Shown here: piece after piece, positions 7,705 to 16,632 of the stretch
How positions within the stretch are numbered: the stretch's first letter is position 1
How the letters are laid out: each line of letters begins with the position of its first letter
NCBI GenBank assembly: GCA_900555915.1
Contig: USNC01000003.1
Span: forward strand, 1 to 19,374
From: an uncultured Porphyromonadaceae bacterium
Lineage (GTDB): Bacteria > Bacteroidota > Bacteroidia > Bacteroidales > Muribaculaceae
Length of the DNA stretch: 19,374 nt
Direction: 5' to 3'
Notes under the pieces: model-generated
The model's database searches: none
What the model was told of the DNA's origin: nothing
The model's input: only the letters and a program-made list of their open reading frames with translations
Made by a program: the position numbers and the translations under genes

Positions 7705-7747
7705 GCAACAACCCAATTATTCAATGAGCTCAAAAAAACAAAAGTTT

Positions 7748-10700
7748 ATGAGAATCGCATTCAAAAGCAATCATATCATCGCGGCCGCTTCTCTCGCGCT
7801 CGCGGCATGCAGCTCCGACCGGTTTGACGTTCCCGGAAGCGAGACGCAGGGCGAGATGACCATATCACTGTCGGGCCAGATCATTCAGGAATCTGTGACA
7901 CGCGCCAATGACGACGGGTTTGCCGACGGCGACGTGATGGGTGTATATATCGTCGACTACACGGGCAACAACCCAGGCGTGCTGCAGAACAGCGGAAACC
8001 GCGGCGACAACGTGCGCCACACTTTCGACGAGCAGAACTACAGATGGAATTCCGCCTACGACCTCTTCTGGAAAGACAAACACACCAGAATCGACGTTTA
8101 CGGCTACTACCCCTTCGGCTCGCCGGAAAATGTCAACTCTTATTCGTTTACAGTGCAGACAGACCAGAACAAGAGCAACTCAGACGGAACGATGGGAAAC
8201 TACGAAGCTTCCGACTTCCTCTGGGGAAAGGTAGCGGGTGTGGAACCTACCGCCAGCGTGATACGCCTGCCAATGACCCACCGCATGGCCAATGCCAGAG
8301 TAAGACTGGAGGAAGGCAGCGGTTTTGCCGAAGGAGAATGGACTGTGCTTAAAAAGCAGGTGCTCGTCACCAACACCATACAGAACGCCTCGATAGATCT
8401 CGCCACCGGAACTGTCTCTCCGTCAGGTGAGATATCTTCGGCGGCTATCATCCCCACTGTCAACGACACCGAGTGGCGCGCCATAGTGGTGCCGCAGACC
8501 GTCGCTGCCGGGACCTCTCTCTTTTCCATAACCATTGACGGCACTCCATACAAATTCGCCAAAAACGAGGATTTCACCTACATGGCAGGCAAGATGAGCA
8601 ACTTCACCATACGCATCGACAAGAAGTCAGCGCAGGGCGACTACACACTTACCCTAATCGGAGAAAGCATCACCGCTTGGGAAAACGACCTCGTAAGCCA
8701 CGATGCCATTTCTCACGAGTATGTGATAGTGAAATCCACACCCGGACACCTGAAAGAAGCCATCGCCGATACGGGCAAGGACTACAAAACACTCCGGAAT
8801 CTCAAGATCACCGGCGAGATCAACGCTCAGGACTTCTATTTCATGAACGAAGAAATGGACGCCCTGTCCGCCCTCAACCTGAAGGAGGTGAGGATACGGA
8901 AGTCTCGCAACACAACAGGCAACGGTTACTATGGTGGAGTCCAGAACGACGATCAGATACCCAACGGCGCCTTCTTCACCCACGCATCAAACCGGGGTAA
9001 GGAGAGCCTGACCCGGATAGTATTGCCGGATACCCTGACATCTATCGGCGCCCGGGCGTTCTACGGATGCCGCAACCTGACGGGGTCGCTGATCATTCCG
9101 GAAGGTGTCGTAGACATTCAGATGGGTGCTTTCACAGGATGCCGATCCCTTACCGGAAAACTCTCGCTCCCCACCACACTTCGCTACATAGGCACTTATC
9201 AAGATGAAGAGACAGGAAAGATTGACCTCACAAAAGATGAAGGCTTGGACTATTATCACGGAGTATTCTCCGAATGCGGGTTCACATGCGAACTCATCAT
9301 CCCTGAGAATGTGGAGATCATCCGAGGATATGCGTTCGACAATTGCAAGAATCTCTATGGCAGTCTGAAACTTCCACATAAACTGAAAAAATTAGGTGAA
9401 AGAGCTTTCTTTATGTGCCTGAATCTCTCAGGGGCACTTGAAATCCCGCAGGGAATCACCGACATTCCCAATGAAGTGTTCACAAGTTGTGGATTCGATG
9501 GGAACCTCACTCTCCACGACGGCATCAATTCGATCGGACTTAATGTTTTCCAGAATTGCCATTTCAAGGGCGAACTGAACCTCCCCAAAAACCTGAAGGT
9601 CATCAACGACAATGTATTTTTCGGTTGTGATTTCTCCGGTGAACTCAAACTCCCGAAGTCTCTCGTCACTATCGGCGACAAGGCGTTCGCGTACAACTGG
9701 CGTCTGATGGGAACTCTTGAATTCGGTGAAGGTCTTCTCACTATCGGCGCAGGCGCGTTCGCCCACTGCCGCAGTATCGAAGGTCTCGTCTTCCCTGAGA
9801 GTCTCGAGAATATTCGCTATGAAGCCAGCTATCGTGAAGACGGCGGCGCTTTCCAGGGGTGCTATGGTATTGGATCGATTGTAAGCAAAAGCACTGTTCC
9901 CCCATACATCCAGCAAGGTGCTTTCGACGGGGTAGCCAAAGACAACTTTACAGTGGAAGTGCCGGAATCTGCTGTTGCCCAGTATCAGACCGCAGTTGGC
10001 TGGTGCGACTTCAAGCGTGTAAGCGCACATCACGAGCTCGTGTGCCGTCCGGCGGTGGCGTGCGCGATCTCCACGGAGCATAAGCAGACCATCGTCATCA
10101 ATGCCGAGGGAGACTGGGAACTCGCTTCCAAACCCGACTGGTGCGAGCTGTCGCAGACCTCCGGCAAGCAGAAAAGTGAGATCACGCTCACTATCAAGCG
10201 GCATGCCCTCGGTGCCGAACCGCGTGAAGGAGACATAGTGTTCTCTCTCAAAGGCAAGGACTACACAAGCAGCTGCCACGTGACCCAATATGGATACGAA
10301 TATGAGGAAGACCAGATCATAACCCTGCAGAAAGCATCCAGGGGCAACAACGGCGGCATCAACATCGTGATACTCGGCGACGGTTACGATGCAAAGGAGA
10401 TTTCCGAAGGAAAACTGCTTGCCGACATGAAGGAAGAGATTGAATATTTCTTCGGTATCGAGCCTTACACTTCCTACCGCGACTACTTCAACGTATATAC
10501 TTCTGTGCCGGTGTCGACAGAGTCCGGTGTCGGAACCATCAACAGCATCCGCTACAACCGATTCAACACTACATACACCGGCGGCGTCGGACTCCGGTGC
10601 GACTACGACGAGGTCTTCGACTACGCTATGCGATGCCCCACTGTCGACAGCGGCAACCTTGACCAGACTCTAATAATCATTGTGCCAAACAGCACTGACT

Positions 10701-11332
10701 ACGGCGGCATTTGCCAGATGTGGGAGACCGGTGCGGCAATAGCTTTCTGCCCGAAGAGCGACTACGGTTATCCGCTCGACTCCCGAGGTGTGATACAGCA
10801 TGAGGCAGGTGGCCACGGATTCGGAAAACTCGCCGATGAATATATCTACCACAATGCCTTCATCGACTACTGCGATTGCACATGCTGCGGACACGTGGAT
10901 GCCATCAACCGGGCAAAATCGTTAGGCTGGTATGACAATATCGAACTTACAGGCAAGATGCACAGCGTCGGCTGGAGCCACTTCATATTCGACCCGCGCT
11001 ACAGCAACACCGTCGACATTTTCGAAGGCGGCTACATGCACTCACGCGGAGTCTACCGCTCGGAGCAGAACAGCTGCATGAACAACGATATCCCATATCA
11101 CAGCGCGATCAGCCGCGAAAGCATCGTGAAACGCATCAAACGATATGCCGGCGAACCGTACGACTTCGAGGAGTTCGTGGCCAACGACAGGCAGAACATC
11201 GCATCCGGCACCCGCGGCGCAGACTTCGGCCACACCGGCGACCGGAGACAAAGTTTCGGTCCTGTAATACACAAGGGGAGCCCGCTCGACAAGAAAAACA
11301 GATCTGCAATCTCCAAATCCAAAAGAAAATGA
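7748..11332 (+). CDS. Chimeric surface lipoprotein: fimbrillin, BspA leucine-rich repeats, BACON, M64 metallopeptidase
   Basis: The protein has 1194 residues from ATG 7748. The signal peptide ends LAAC (Cys21). Residues about 35-313 are a fimbrillin-like domain (VTRANDDGFADGD, EASDFLWG, THRMANARV). About 324-750 are BspA-type repeats with the pattern 'LxIPxxVxxIGxxAFxxC'. About 765-848 are a BACON domain (GDWELASKPDWCELSQTSG). About 855-1145 are an M64-type (IgA peptidase) domain beginning INIVILGDGYDA, with metal motif HEAGGHGFGKLADEY (His1018, Glu1019, His1023) and the family's SCMNNDIPYH. A short basic tail follows. It likely binds and cleaves host or microbial glycoproteins at the cell surface; the true substrate is unknown. 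ATG 7748 is chosen because it gives a compact signal peptide after an A-rich leader; ATG 7724 is the alternative. A reading from 7670 would overlap the previous gene. The stop overlaps the next start (ATGA). Confidence 0.9.
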   Translation: MRIAFKSNHIIAAASLALAACSSDRFDVPGSETQGEMTISLSGQIIQESVTRANDDGFADGDVMGVYIVDYTGNNPGVLQNSGNRGDNVRHTFDEQNYRWNSAYDLFWKDKHTRIDVYGYYPFGSPENVNSYSFTVQTDQNKSNSDGTMGNYEASDFLWGKVAGVEPTASVIRLPMTHRMANARVRLEEGSGFAEGEWTVLKKQVLVTNTIQNASIDLATGTVSPSGEISSAAIIPTVNDTEWRAIVVPQTVAAGTSLFSITIDGTPYKFAKNEDFTYMAGKMSNFTIRIDKKSAQGDYTLTLIGESITAWENDLVSHDAISHEYVIVKSTPGHLKEAIADTGKDYKTLRNLKITGEINAQDFYFMNEEMDALSALNLKEVRIRKSRNTTGNGYYGGVQNDDQIPNGAFFTHASNRGKESLTRIVLPDTLTSIGARAFYGCRNLTGSLIIPEGVVDIQMGAFTGCRSLTGKLSLPTTLRYIGTYQDEETGKIDLTKDEGLDYYHGVFSECGFTCELIIPENVEIIRGYAFDNCKNLYGSLKLPHKLKKLGERAFFMCLNLSGALEIPQGITDIPNEVFTSCGFDGNLTLHDGINSIGLNVFQNCHFKGELNLPKNLKVINDNVFFGCDFSGELKLPKSLVTIGDKAFAYNWRLMGTLEFGEGLLTIGAGAFAHCRSIEGLVFPESLENIRYEASYREDGGAFQGCYGIGSIVSKSTVPPYIQQGAFDGVAKDNFTVEVPESAVAQYQTAVGWCDFKRVSAHHELVCRPAVACAISTEHKQTIVINAEGDWELASKPDWCELSQTSGKQKSEITLTIKRHALGAEPREGDIVFSLKGKDYTSSCHVTQYGYEYEEDQIITLQKASRGNNGGINIVILGDGYDAKEISEGKLLADMKEEIEYFFGIEPYTSYRDYFNVYTSVPVSTESGVGTINSIRYNRFNTTYTGGVGLRCDYDEVFDYAMRCPTVDSGNLDQTLIIIVPNSTDYGGICQMWETGAAIAFCPKSDYGYPLDSRGVIQHEAGGHGFGKLADEYIYHNAFIDYCDCTCCGHVDAINRAKSLGWYDNIELTGKMHSVGWSHFIFDPRYSNTVDIFEGGYMHSRGVYRSEQNSCMNNDIPYHSAISRESIVKRIKRYAGEPYDFEEFVANDRQNIASGTRGADFGHTGDRRQSFGPVIHKGSPLDKKNRSAISKSKRK

Positions 11333-12222
11333 AACGCAATATCATATCAGGCCTATACGTTGCTATATCAGCGGCATGTCTCATCTCTTGCAGTGACGAC
11401 TCCGCCAACCTGCAACCGAACACTACCGACAACAGAATGGCCATAACCTTCAATCTCAACCACCCAGCCGGTTCCCGCGCAACGGAGACTGCTTTCGAAG
11501 CAGGCGACATTGCCGGCCTCTACATGTGGGAGTCGGAGGCGACTCTTGGGATCGCTGGAAACACCATCAACAACGAGCCTCTGACATCCGACGGCTCCGG
11601 GTGGAAATTCAGACGACAGTTTTTCTGGGACAAAGGCACATACAATGCCTGCGGCTACTACCCTCATGTAGAAAACGCCACAAGCATATCTGACCTTCCC
11701 TTTGAGGTGCAGACTCGCCAGGACCGTCCGGAATCCAGACAATCACTGTCGGGCTATGAGGCTTCCGATTTCCTTTACGCGTCAAGAAAGGGGATTGTGG
11801 CTTCGGCTCAACCTGTAGAGATGACATTCCGCCACATTATGAGCAAGATATCGATCCGAATAGTAAAAGGAGAGGAGTTTGAGGGCGACATACCTGACGA
11901 TGCCGTTGTGTATATCCACAACACAGTGACAGAATCCACCATCGACCTCAATGCCGGGATTGCCACCAAGACTCCACGCGGAAAAACCGGTACGATCACC
12001 GCCCTCCCGGTCGGCAACCACACTTTTTCAGCCATAGTTGTGCCTCAGCGCCTTGAAAACAGAGTGCCACTGATTGAAGTGGAGATGAAAGGTGTGTCGT
12101 ATATGTTCGACTCAAAGTTCCTCTTCAAGCAGGGAACCCATCATCTTGTCAACCTGATAATCGACAAGAATCCCGAACAGATCAAAATCGAGATCGGGGG
12201 CGAGATACAGGGATGGAACTGA
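11329..12222 (+). CDS. Fimbrillin-like lipoprotein 2
   Basis: The protein has 297 residues. Its signal peptide ends LISC (Cys21), so it is a probable outer-membrane lipoprotein. The mature part shares its layout with the fimbrillin at 6793 and the fimbrillin part of the M64 chimera: SRATETAFEAGDIAGLYMW near the N-terminus, QFFWDKGTYNACGYYPH, EASDFLYASRKG and FRHIMSKISI. Its ATG overlaps the TGA of the chimera by 4 nt, so the two are translationally coupled and probably made in fixed proportion. A role as a partner subunit or stalk for the protease chimera is a reasonable inference. The possible Arg processing site (SRAT) matches the position of VTRAN in the chimera and ATKAT in the first fimbrillin. 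The family call is good; the assembly role is unproven. Confidence 0.87.
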   Translation: MKRNIISGLYVAISAACLISCSDDSANLQPNTTDNRMAITFNLNHPAGSRATETAFEAGDIAGLYMWESEATLGIAGNTINNEPLTSDGSGWKFRRQFFWDKGTYNACGYYPHVENATSISDLPFEVQTRQDRPESRQSLSGYEASDFLYASRKGIVASAQPVEMTFRHIMSKISIRIVKGEEFEGDIPDDAVVYIHNTVTESTIDLNAGIATKTPRGKTGTITALPVGNHTFSAIVVPQRLENRVPLIEVEMKGVSYMFDSKFLFKQGTHHLVNLIIDKNPEQIKIEIGGEIQGWN

Positions 12223-12258
12223 CTCTCTGATGCATTCCGTTAATAAACATGATACGAC

Positions 12259-13128
12259 ATGATGATAAATAAAAAGACTACACTATTTACAAATTTATCA
12301 CTGTTACTTCTCGTCATCATGTCGGGATTAGCGGCAGCCTGTCTATACAGGCTGCCCTCTCATTCTTATCACATTGATACAAAAGACGATGTGCCGGACA
12401 AACAGGAATTGCATAAAACAACCGAAAAACAATCGGACAGCTCGCGTACCAAAGACATCGCCACTGCTACTCTGCAGGCAGGGACCCTGCAGGATGCACC
12501 AGGCGATTCCCCTTCAGCCGCCGCTGATCAGGATGTCGCATCGTCTGTGACTTTCTCAGACACTGACATTCACCGTCTGCAGACAAAGTCGCACCCGTTT
12601 GCCGCGGAGGCCGGGAAGATTCTATCCGGCGGACTGCAGGCGGAAGACTCCGTGAGCAGAAGGAAGATTCTCAACTATTGCGAACATTTCCGCACCGCAT
12701 ACACGAGCAAAGACATTGATTTCATACGTCAGGTTCTCAGCGACAAGGCCCTCATTATCGTCGGACACACCGTGAGAACCGAGAGAAACGGACATGACTT
12801 CGGCGGTTCGCAGAATGTGGTCTACTCCGTAAGGTCTAAACAACAATATCTCAGAAACCTGACCTCCGTATTTGCGGCAAATAAAAAGATAGATGTGGCA
12901 TTCAGCGACTTCCGGATATTACGACACCCCACTATGGAAGGTATATATGGAGTGACGTTGCGCCAGAAGTATGCGAGCGACATGTATTCCGACGATGGAT
13001 ACCTCTTTCTGCTATGGGACTTCCGCGACCCCTCCATGCCGCGAATTCATGTCAGGACCTGGCAACCTGCCGCCGCCATAGACGATGAGGATGACGTAAT
13101 CGGCTTCGCTGATTTCAATCTCGAATGA
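12259..13128 (+). CDS. Envelope-anchored protein with NTF2-like C-terminal domain
   Basis: The protein has 289 residues. A hydrophobic segment (about 9-30) ends GLAAAC (Cys28), which could be a weak lipobox or a signal anchor. Residues about 35-130 are polar and probably disordered. Residues about 133-289 form a compact domain (ILNYCEHFRTAY, DKALIIVGHT, YGVTLRQKYASDMYSDDGYLF, HVRTWQP) that resembles a nuclear-transport-factor-2-like domain found in Bacteroidota envelope proteins; in my recollection it often occurs beside proteins like the next gene. The function of that domain is not established. It follows the second fimbrillin by 36 nt and precedes the next gene by 19 nt, so it belongs to the same run. 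Tandem ATG codons at 12259 and 12262 make the start ambiguous by one residue. Confidence 0.7.
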   Translation: MMINKKTTLFTNLSLLLLVIMSGLAAACLYRLPSHSYHIDTKDDVPDKQELHKTTEKQSDSSRTKDIATATLQAGTLQDAPGDSPSAAADQDVASSVTFSDTDIHRLQTKSHPFAAEAGKILSGGLQAEDSVSRRKILNYCEHFRTAYTSKDIDFIRQVLSDKALIIVGHTVRTERNGHDFGGSQNVVYSVRSKQQYLRNLTSVFAANKKIDVAFSDFRILRHPTMEGIYGVTLRQKYASDMYSDDGYLFLLWDFRDPSMPRIHVRTWQPAAAIDDEDDVIGFADFNLE

Positions 13129-13147
13129 ATACAGACCTTGACTTATC

Positions 13148-14116
13148 ATGAAGATTATCCTGAAAATAGTTTTTCTGATCTTTTTCTCCGCGATTGCAAC
13201 GGATTTGCCGGCTCTTGAATTCAAAGTCGGATCTTTCAAGCAATTGCCCAACGATGTGTCGGCCTTCATCAATCCCGTGAAGGATCTCAACGACGAGGAC
13301 TGCGCCCTGATAAAGGTGCTTGCTTCTGAAGACTTCGCGTTCTCCACTCCACTCGGCATTGTGAAAAGAATCGACAACACCGGCGAGATCTGGCTGTATA
13401 TCCCCCGCAGATCGAAGAAAATCACAATCAAGCACCCGAAATACGGTGTGCTACGGGACTTCAACTTTCCCGAAAAAATTGAAAGTCATCTGACATACGA
13501 ACTGAAAATCGAAGAACCGCGTCTCATCATTACACCCGGCGTCTCTCCATCAAATCCGCCGGTCCTGACCCGGGACACTCTGATACTCACTGTCACCGAC
13601 ACAGTGACGATGGTCAGACCTCCGGAACCTGCTCCATTCGTTTTCTCGGTCTCCGCCATGTACACCATCGGGGGCAATACAGCGACGTCTTTGTACGGCA
13701 TCATGCTGACCGCGATGCGAAGACACGGGGGTTATCTTCACGCGGCGTCTGACTTCGGCAGAATAATTGAGACCGCGGCGAAATGCGACAGAGACGGATA
13801 CATCGACGGCTATCGCCCGTTTTATGCAGCCGGTAGTCGCAACAGCAGTCTGCTTATTTCCGCCGGAGGCATACACCGCATCAACCGGCTGCTGAATGTA
13901 TTCGAGGGTGTCGGCTACGGTTGCAACCGGCGATATTGGCGCAGGGCAGACTCCGAAGGCGGTGGTTTTGTGGAGAACAAGCATTACAGCTATTCCGGTG
14001 TGCTGATCGAAGCGGGCTTCAATGTCTGTCTCCGGCGCTTGATGCTGACAGCGGCTGCCTCCACTGTCGAATGCAGGCAATGGTTCGGTTCTTTTGGTTT
14101 AGGTTATAAATTCTGA
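13148..14116 (+). CDS. Exported protein: conserved Bacteroidota N-terminal domain plus barrel-like C-terminal half
   Basis: The protein has 322 residues with a signal peptide (about 1-22). Residues about 24-122 (FKQLPNDVSAFINPVKDLND, STPLGIVKRIDNTGEIWLY, ITIKHPKYGVLRD) form a domain I recall from many Bacteroidota envelope proteins of unknown function, with resemblance to PEGA-type beta domains. A Pro/Thr-rich linker (about 127-163) follows. Residues about 165-322 alternate polar and hydrophobic stretches, are rich in Gly and aromatic residues, and end GLGYKF; a terminal Phe is typical of outer-membrane beta-barrels, so a small barrel is plausible. It lies 19 nt after the NTF2-like gene and 4 nt before the next. 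It might anchor or pass signals across the outer membrane for the surface proteins beside it; that is inference. Confidence 0.7.
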   Translation: MKIILKIVFLIFFSAIATDLPALEFKVGSFKQLPNDVSAFINPVKDLNDEDCALIKVLASEDFAFSTPLGIVKRIDNTGEIWLYIPRRSKKITIKHPKYGVLRDFNFPEKIESHLTYELKIEEPRLIITPGVSPSNPPVLTRDTLILTVTDTVTMVRPPEPAPFVFSVSAMYTIGGNTATSLYGIMLTAMRRHGGYLHAASDFGRIIETAAKCDRDGYIDGYRPFYAAGSRNSSLLISAGGIHRINRLLNVFEGVGYGCNRRYWRRADSEGGGFVENKHYSYSGVLIEAGFNVCLRRLMLTAAASTVECRQWFGSFGLGYKF

Positions 14117-14120
14117 CAGC

Positions 14121-15743
14121 ATGACAACACTGAGAGACAATATCCTCAACATCGCGCTTGCAGTGCTGTGCTTCGCCGGAATGATCTGCGGCGGATGCGC
14201 CGACAATGCAGTGCCGACCAATCTTGAACCGGTGATCAGCCGACTTTCGGCCGACGAGATAACCCGTAATTCGGCCGTGGTCAGCGCTGAGGTCGAAAAC
14301 CGTGGAGTCGGGCTTTTCGAGTCTTTCCGCTTCGTTTGCGCCGGCGATGACGGAAACGTTTTCACTTCCGAAGAGATCCGCAATCCCTCCGGCAGGGTGC
14401 AGGCCGCTTTCGCCGGGTTGAGGCCCGGCACCCTCTACATCTTGTCAGCGGAAGGATCAAGAGGCGACGCCCTCATCAGATCGGAGGAGATCTCTTTCAC
14501 CACCATGAGCAACGACCGGCCTACCGTCTCGCGTCTGTCGGTGTTGTCGTCCGGACCTACTGCCGCAATAATGCAGTTCCGGATCGACTCTGACGGTGGA
14601 GAACCCATATTGGAAGCCGGCTGCTATGTGTCGGAGATAAATGGAGAAGGCCAGGTTAAGACTGAAGCTGTAGTTCCGGAGGGAGACGACAAGGATGTCA
14701 GGATTCACATAATGTCTCTCACACCTCTCTCTGAATATCAGATACGCCCATACGCGATAAACGCCATAGGAGAGACTGTCGGCGACCCCGTACGACTGGT
14801 TACTGAAGACGCGGTGAGATTGACCCTACCCGGAGATCTCGATAAAGTATTGGATATGGCTTCCGTATCGGATGGCAGCATATCCATCTCCGGACCTCTT
14901 GACGGGGATGATTTCAAATTCCTGCGTTCCCTCATCGGCGCGGGCCTCTCACGCATCGACATCTCTGACACTTCCATTGCCGAGGGCGGAGCTCCTTACG
15001 ATGGAAGCCGGTTTACTGTCAAGGACATAGTCTCGACCGGACTGTTTGCGGACTGTCCGAATCTTTCTTATATATCGCTCCCGCTGACCTGCACATCAAT
15101 AGAACGAGACGCCTTCGCCAGAAGCTCAGGTCTTAAGGAAATATGCTTTCCGCCCGATGTCACTTCACTATTTCCCTCGACCGGTTGCTCCGCACTCGAG
15201 ATAATTACCCTGGCGGATGGCAACTCAGTTTATGCAAGTTATGACGGAGTGCTTTTCGATGTCTCGCTATCGGAAATGATCTGGTTCCCGGCCGGAAGGA
15301 CAAAGACTTTCGAAATGCCACCATCTATGACAAGGATCAGAGAGAACTCCTTCACCGACTGCAGTCTGGAGAGACTGATATTGCCGTCGACCCTGACTGA
15401 GATCGAGCGATACGCTTTCTACGGATCTGCGCTGAAGGAGATAGACATCCCCGACGGAATCCGCAACATCCCCGAAGGAATGCTGCAGAATTGCCGGAAT
15501 CTGAAAAAGGTACGTTTCGGGGCCTCAACCGAATTCATCGGCAACTATATACTGGACAATTCTCCTGTGGAGCATCTATATGTAGATGCCACCATACCAC
15601 CATATGTCTCTCCGGAAGCCTTCGTCCTCAATCAGGATCTGACCGAAAAATGCACTCTCCACGTTCAGCCCGGTTGCAGGAAGATATACCGAAACCACCC
15701 GATATGGGGAAAATTCAATTACATTACAGAAGAAAGTGAATAA
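14121..15743 (+). CDS. Fn3-like and BspA leucine-rich-repeat surface lipoprotein
   Basis: The protein has 540 residues. The N-terminal hydrophobic segment ends CGGC (Cys26), a weak but possible lipobox. Two Fn3-like beta domains span about 38-125 and 130-228 (pattern 'LxPxTxYxIxAxAxN', for example SLTPLSEYQIRPYAINAIG). Residues about 240-530 hold BspA-type repeats (SLPLTCTSIERDAFARSSG, LPSTLTEIERYAFYGSALK, FGASTEFIGNYILDNSPVE) and end in the usual closing segment (IPPYVSPEAF, HVQPGCRKIYRN). BspA proteins bind extracellular matrix and other bacteria. It shares its repeat type with the M64 chimera upstream. The gap to the previous gene is 4 nt, and the next gene's GTG start lies inside its end (8-nt overlap). 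It is probably a second adhesin of the apparatus, without enzyme domains. Confidence 0.85.
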   Translation: MTTLRDNILNIALAVLCFAGMICGGCADNAVPTNLEPVISRLSADEITRNSAVVSAEVENRGVGLFESFRFVCAGDDGNVFTSEEIRNPSGRVQAAFAGLRPGTLYILSAEGSRGDALIRSEEISFTTMSNDRPTVSRLSVLSSGPTAAIMQFRIDSDGGEPILEAGCYVSEINGEGQVKTEAVVPEGDDKDVRIHIMSLTPLSEYQIRPYAINAIGETVGDPVRLVTEDAVRLTLPGDLDKVLDMASVSDGSISISGPLDGDDFKFLRSLIGAGLSRIDISDTSIAEGGAPYDGSRFTVKDIVSTGLFADCPNLSYISLPLTCTSIERDAFARSSGLKEICFPPDVTSLFPSTGCSALEIITLADGNSVYASYDGVLFDVSLSEMIWFPAGRTKTFEMPPSMTRIRENSFTDCSLERLILPSTLTEIERYAFYGSALKEIDIPDGIRNIPEGMLQNCRNLKKVRFGASTEFIGNYILDNSPVEHLYVDATIPPYVSPEAFVLNQDLTEKCTLHVQPGCRKIYRNHPIWGKFNYITEESE

Positions 15744-16632
15744 GAACGTGACTGAAATATCAGAAGATACATCCCAATTCATATCCGGGCCGGAAATAAA
15801 GATTGAGGTGGGAGGGCTGATGACGGAAAAATATTCCAACATCACGCCTGTCCAAACGTCGGGAAACTCTCCGTTCGTTCTGCATACGGCTACAAGATAC
15901 GGAAAAAGATACATGCTCAAAAGCATACGCGGGGAATATGCTTCCGACACACTTTATCAAGTGGTGCTTGCCAAGGAGTTTGAACTTGGCATAAACGCTG
16001 ACCACAACTGCATCCGGCGCACTATCGGTCTCGAACACATCGACGGATTGGGCAATACTATCGTGCTTGAATACATCGATGGAGAAAATCTTGACCAGGC
16101 AATCGCGCGCAATCATATTCATCCCAAGCAATTCCGCAATATTCTCTCTCAACTGGCCGACGCTCTTGACTATCTGCATTGCAGGCAGATTCTGCACCGC
16201 GATATAAAACCGGCAAACATTCTGATCACCTATTCGCGCCATCAAGTGAAACTGATCGACTTCAGCCACTCCGACAGCGATTCATTCGTGATTCTCAAGA
16301 ATGCTGCAGGCAGCGAGAGATACATCGCACCCGAACTCAAAGAGGGCAATACGCCACCCTCGGTGAAAAGCGACATCTATTCTTTCGGTGTCATCGCCAA
16401 AGCAATGGCCGCTATTGCCGGAGACCATGAACTGATGGACATCGCCCGGCGCTGCTGTGCGAAAAACCCGGACTCGCGCCCCGAGTCGTTTGCCGCGATA
16501 TTCGAGACTTCTGCAAAGTCAAGGATTCTGAACCGCACCATGAGGATCCTCGAGTCGAAGGCACTCACCGTCATCCTCATCCTGTCCTTAATCGCCATCT
16601 GGCTCTTCATCATACACCATGCCCCCTCATGA
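15736..16632 (+). CDS. Tail-anchored Ser/Thr protein kinase homologue
   Basis: The protein has 298 residues from GTG 15736. The kinase fold shows the beta-3 Lys62 (MLKSI), the catalytic loop HRDIKPANIL (Asp156, Asn161), the metal-binding DFS at 175-177 in place of DFG, an APE-type motif (YIAPE, 196-200) and SDIYSFGV. The Gly-rich ATP loop near residues 42-55 is not recognisable. A single membrane helix (about 277-294) lies at the extreme C-terminus with only a few residues beyond, so the kinase domain should face the cytoplasm. All core catalytic residues are present, so activity is likely but not certain. GTG 15736 overlaps the previous gene by 8 nt; GTG 15748 or ATG 15820 are alternatives, the latter losing the N-terminal stretch. 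Its place at the end of a surface-protein run suggests it regulates that apparatus; the targets are unknown. Confidence 0.85.
   Translation: MNKNVTEISEDTSQFISGPEIKIEVGGLMTEKYSNITPVQTSGNSPFVLHTATRYGKRYMLKSIRGEYASDTLYQVVLAKEFELGINADHNCIRRTIGLEHIDGLGNTIVLEYIDGENLDQAIARNHIHPKQFRNILSQLADALDYLHCRQILHRDIKPANILITYSRHQVKLIDFSHSDSDSFVILKNAAGSERYIAPELKEGNTPPSVKSDIYSFGVIAKAMAAIAGDHELMDIARRCCAKNPDSRPESFAAIFETSAKSRILNRTMRILESKALTVILILSLIAIWLFIIHHAPS

Noticed and set aside
7670..7747. ATG at 7670 as the start of the M64 chimera
   Set aside because: It overlaps the end of the preceding fimbrillin gene and adds a polar stretch before a good lipoprotein signal peptide that starts at 7748 (or 7724).
9428..10288. 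Minus-strand open frame of 286 codons opposite the repeat region of the M64 chimera
   Set aside because: Its length follows from codon bias of the repeats; no domain or upstream signal is visible.
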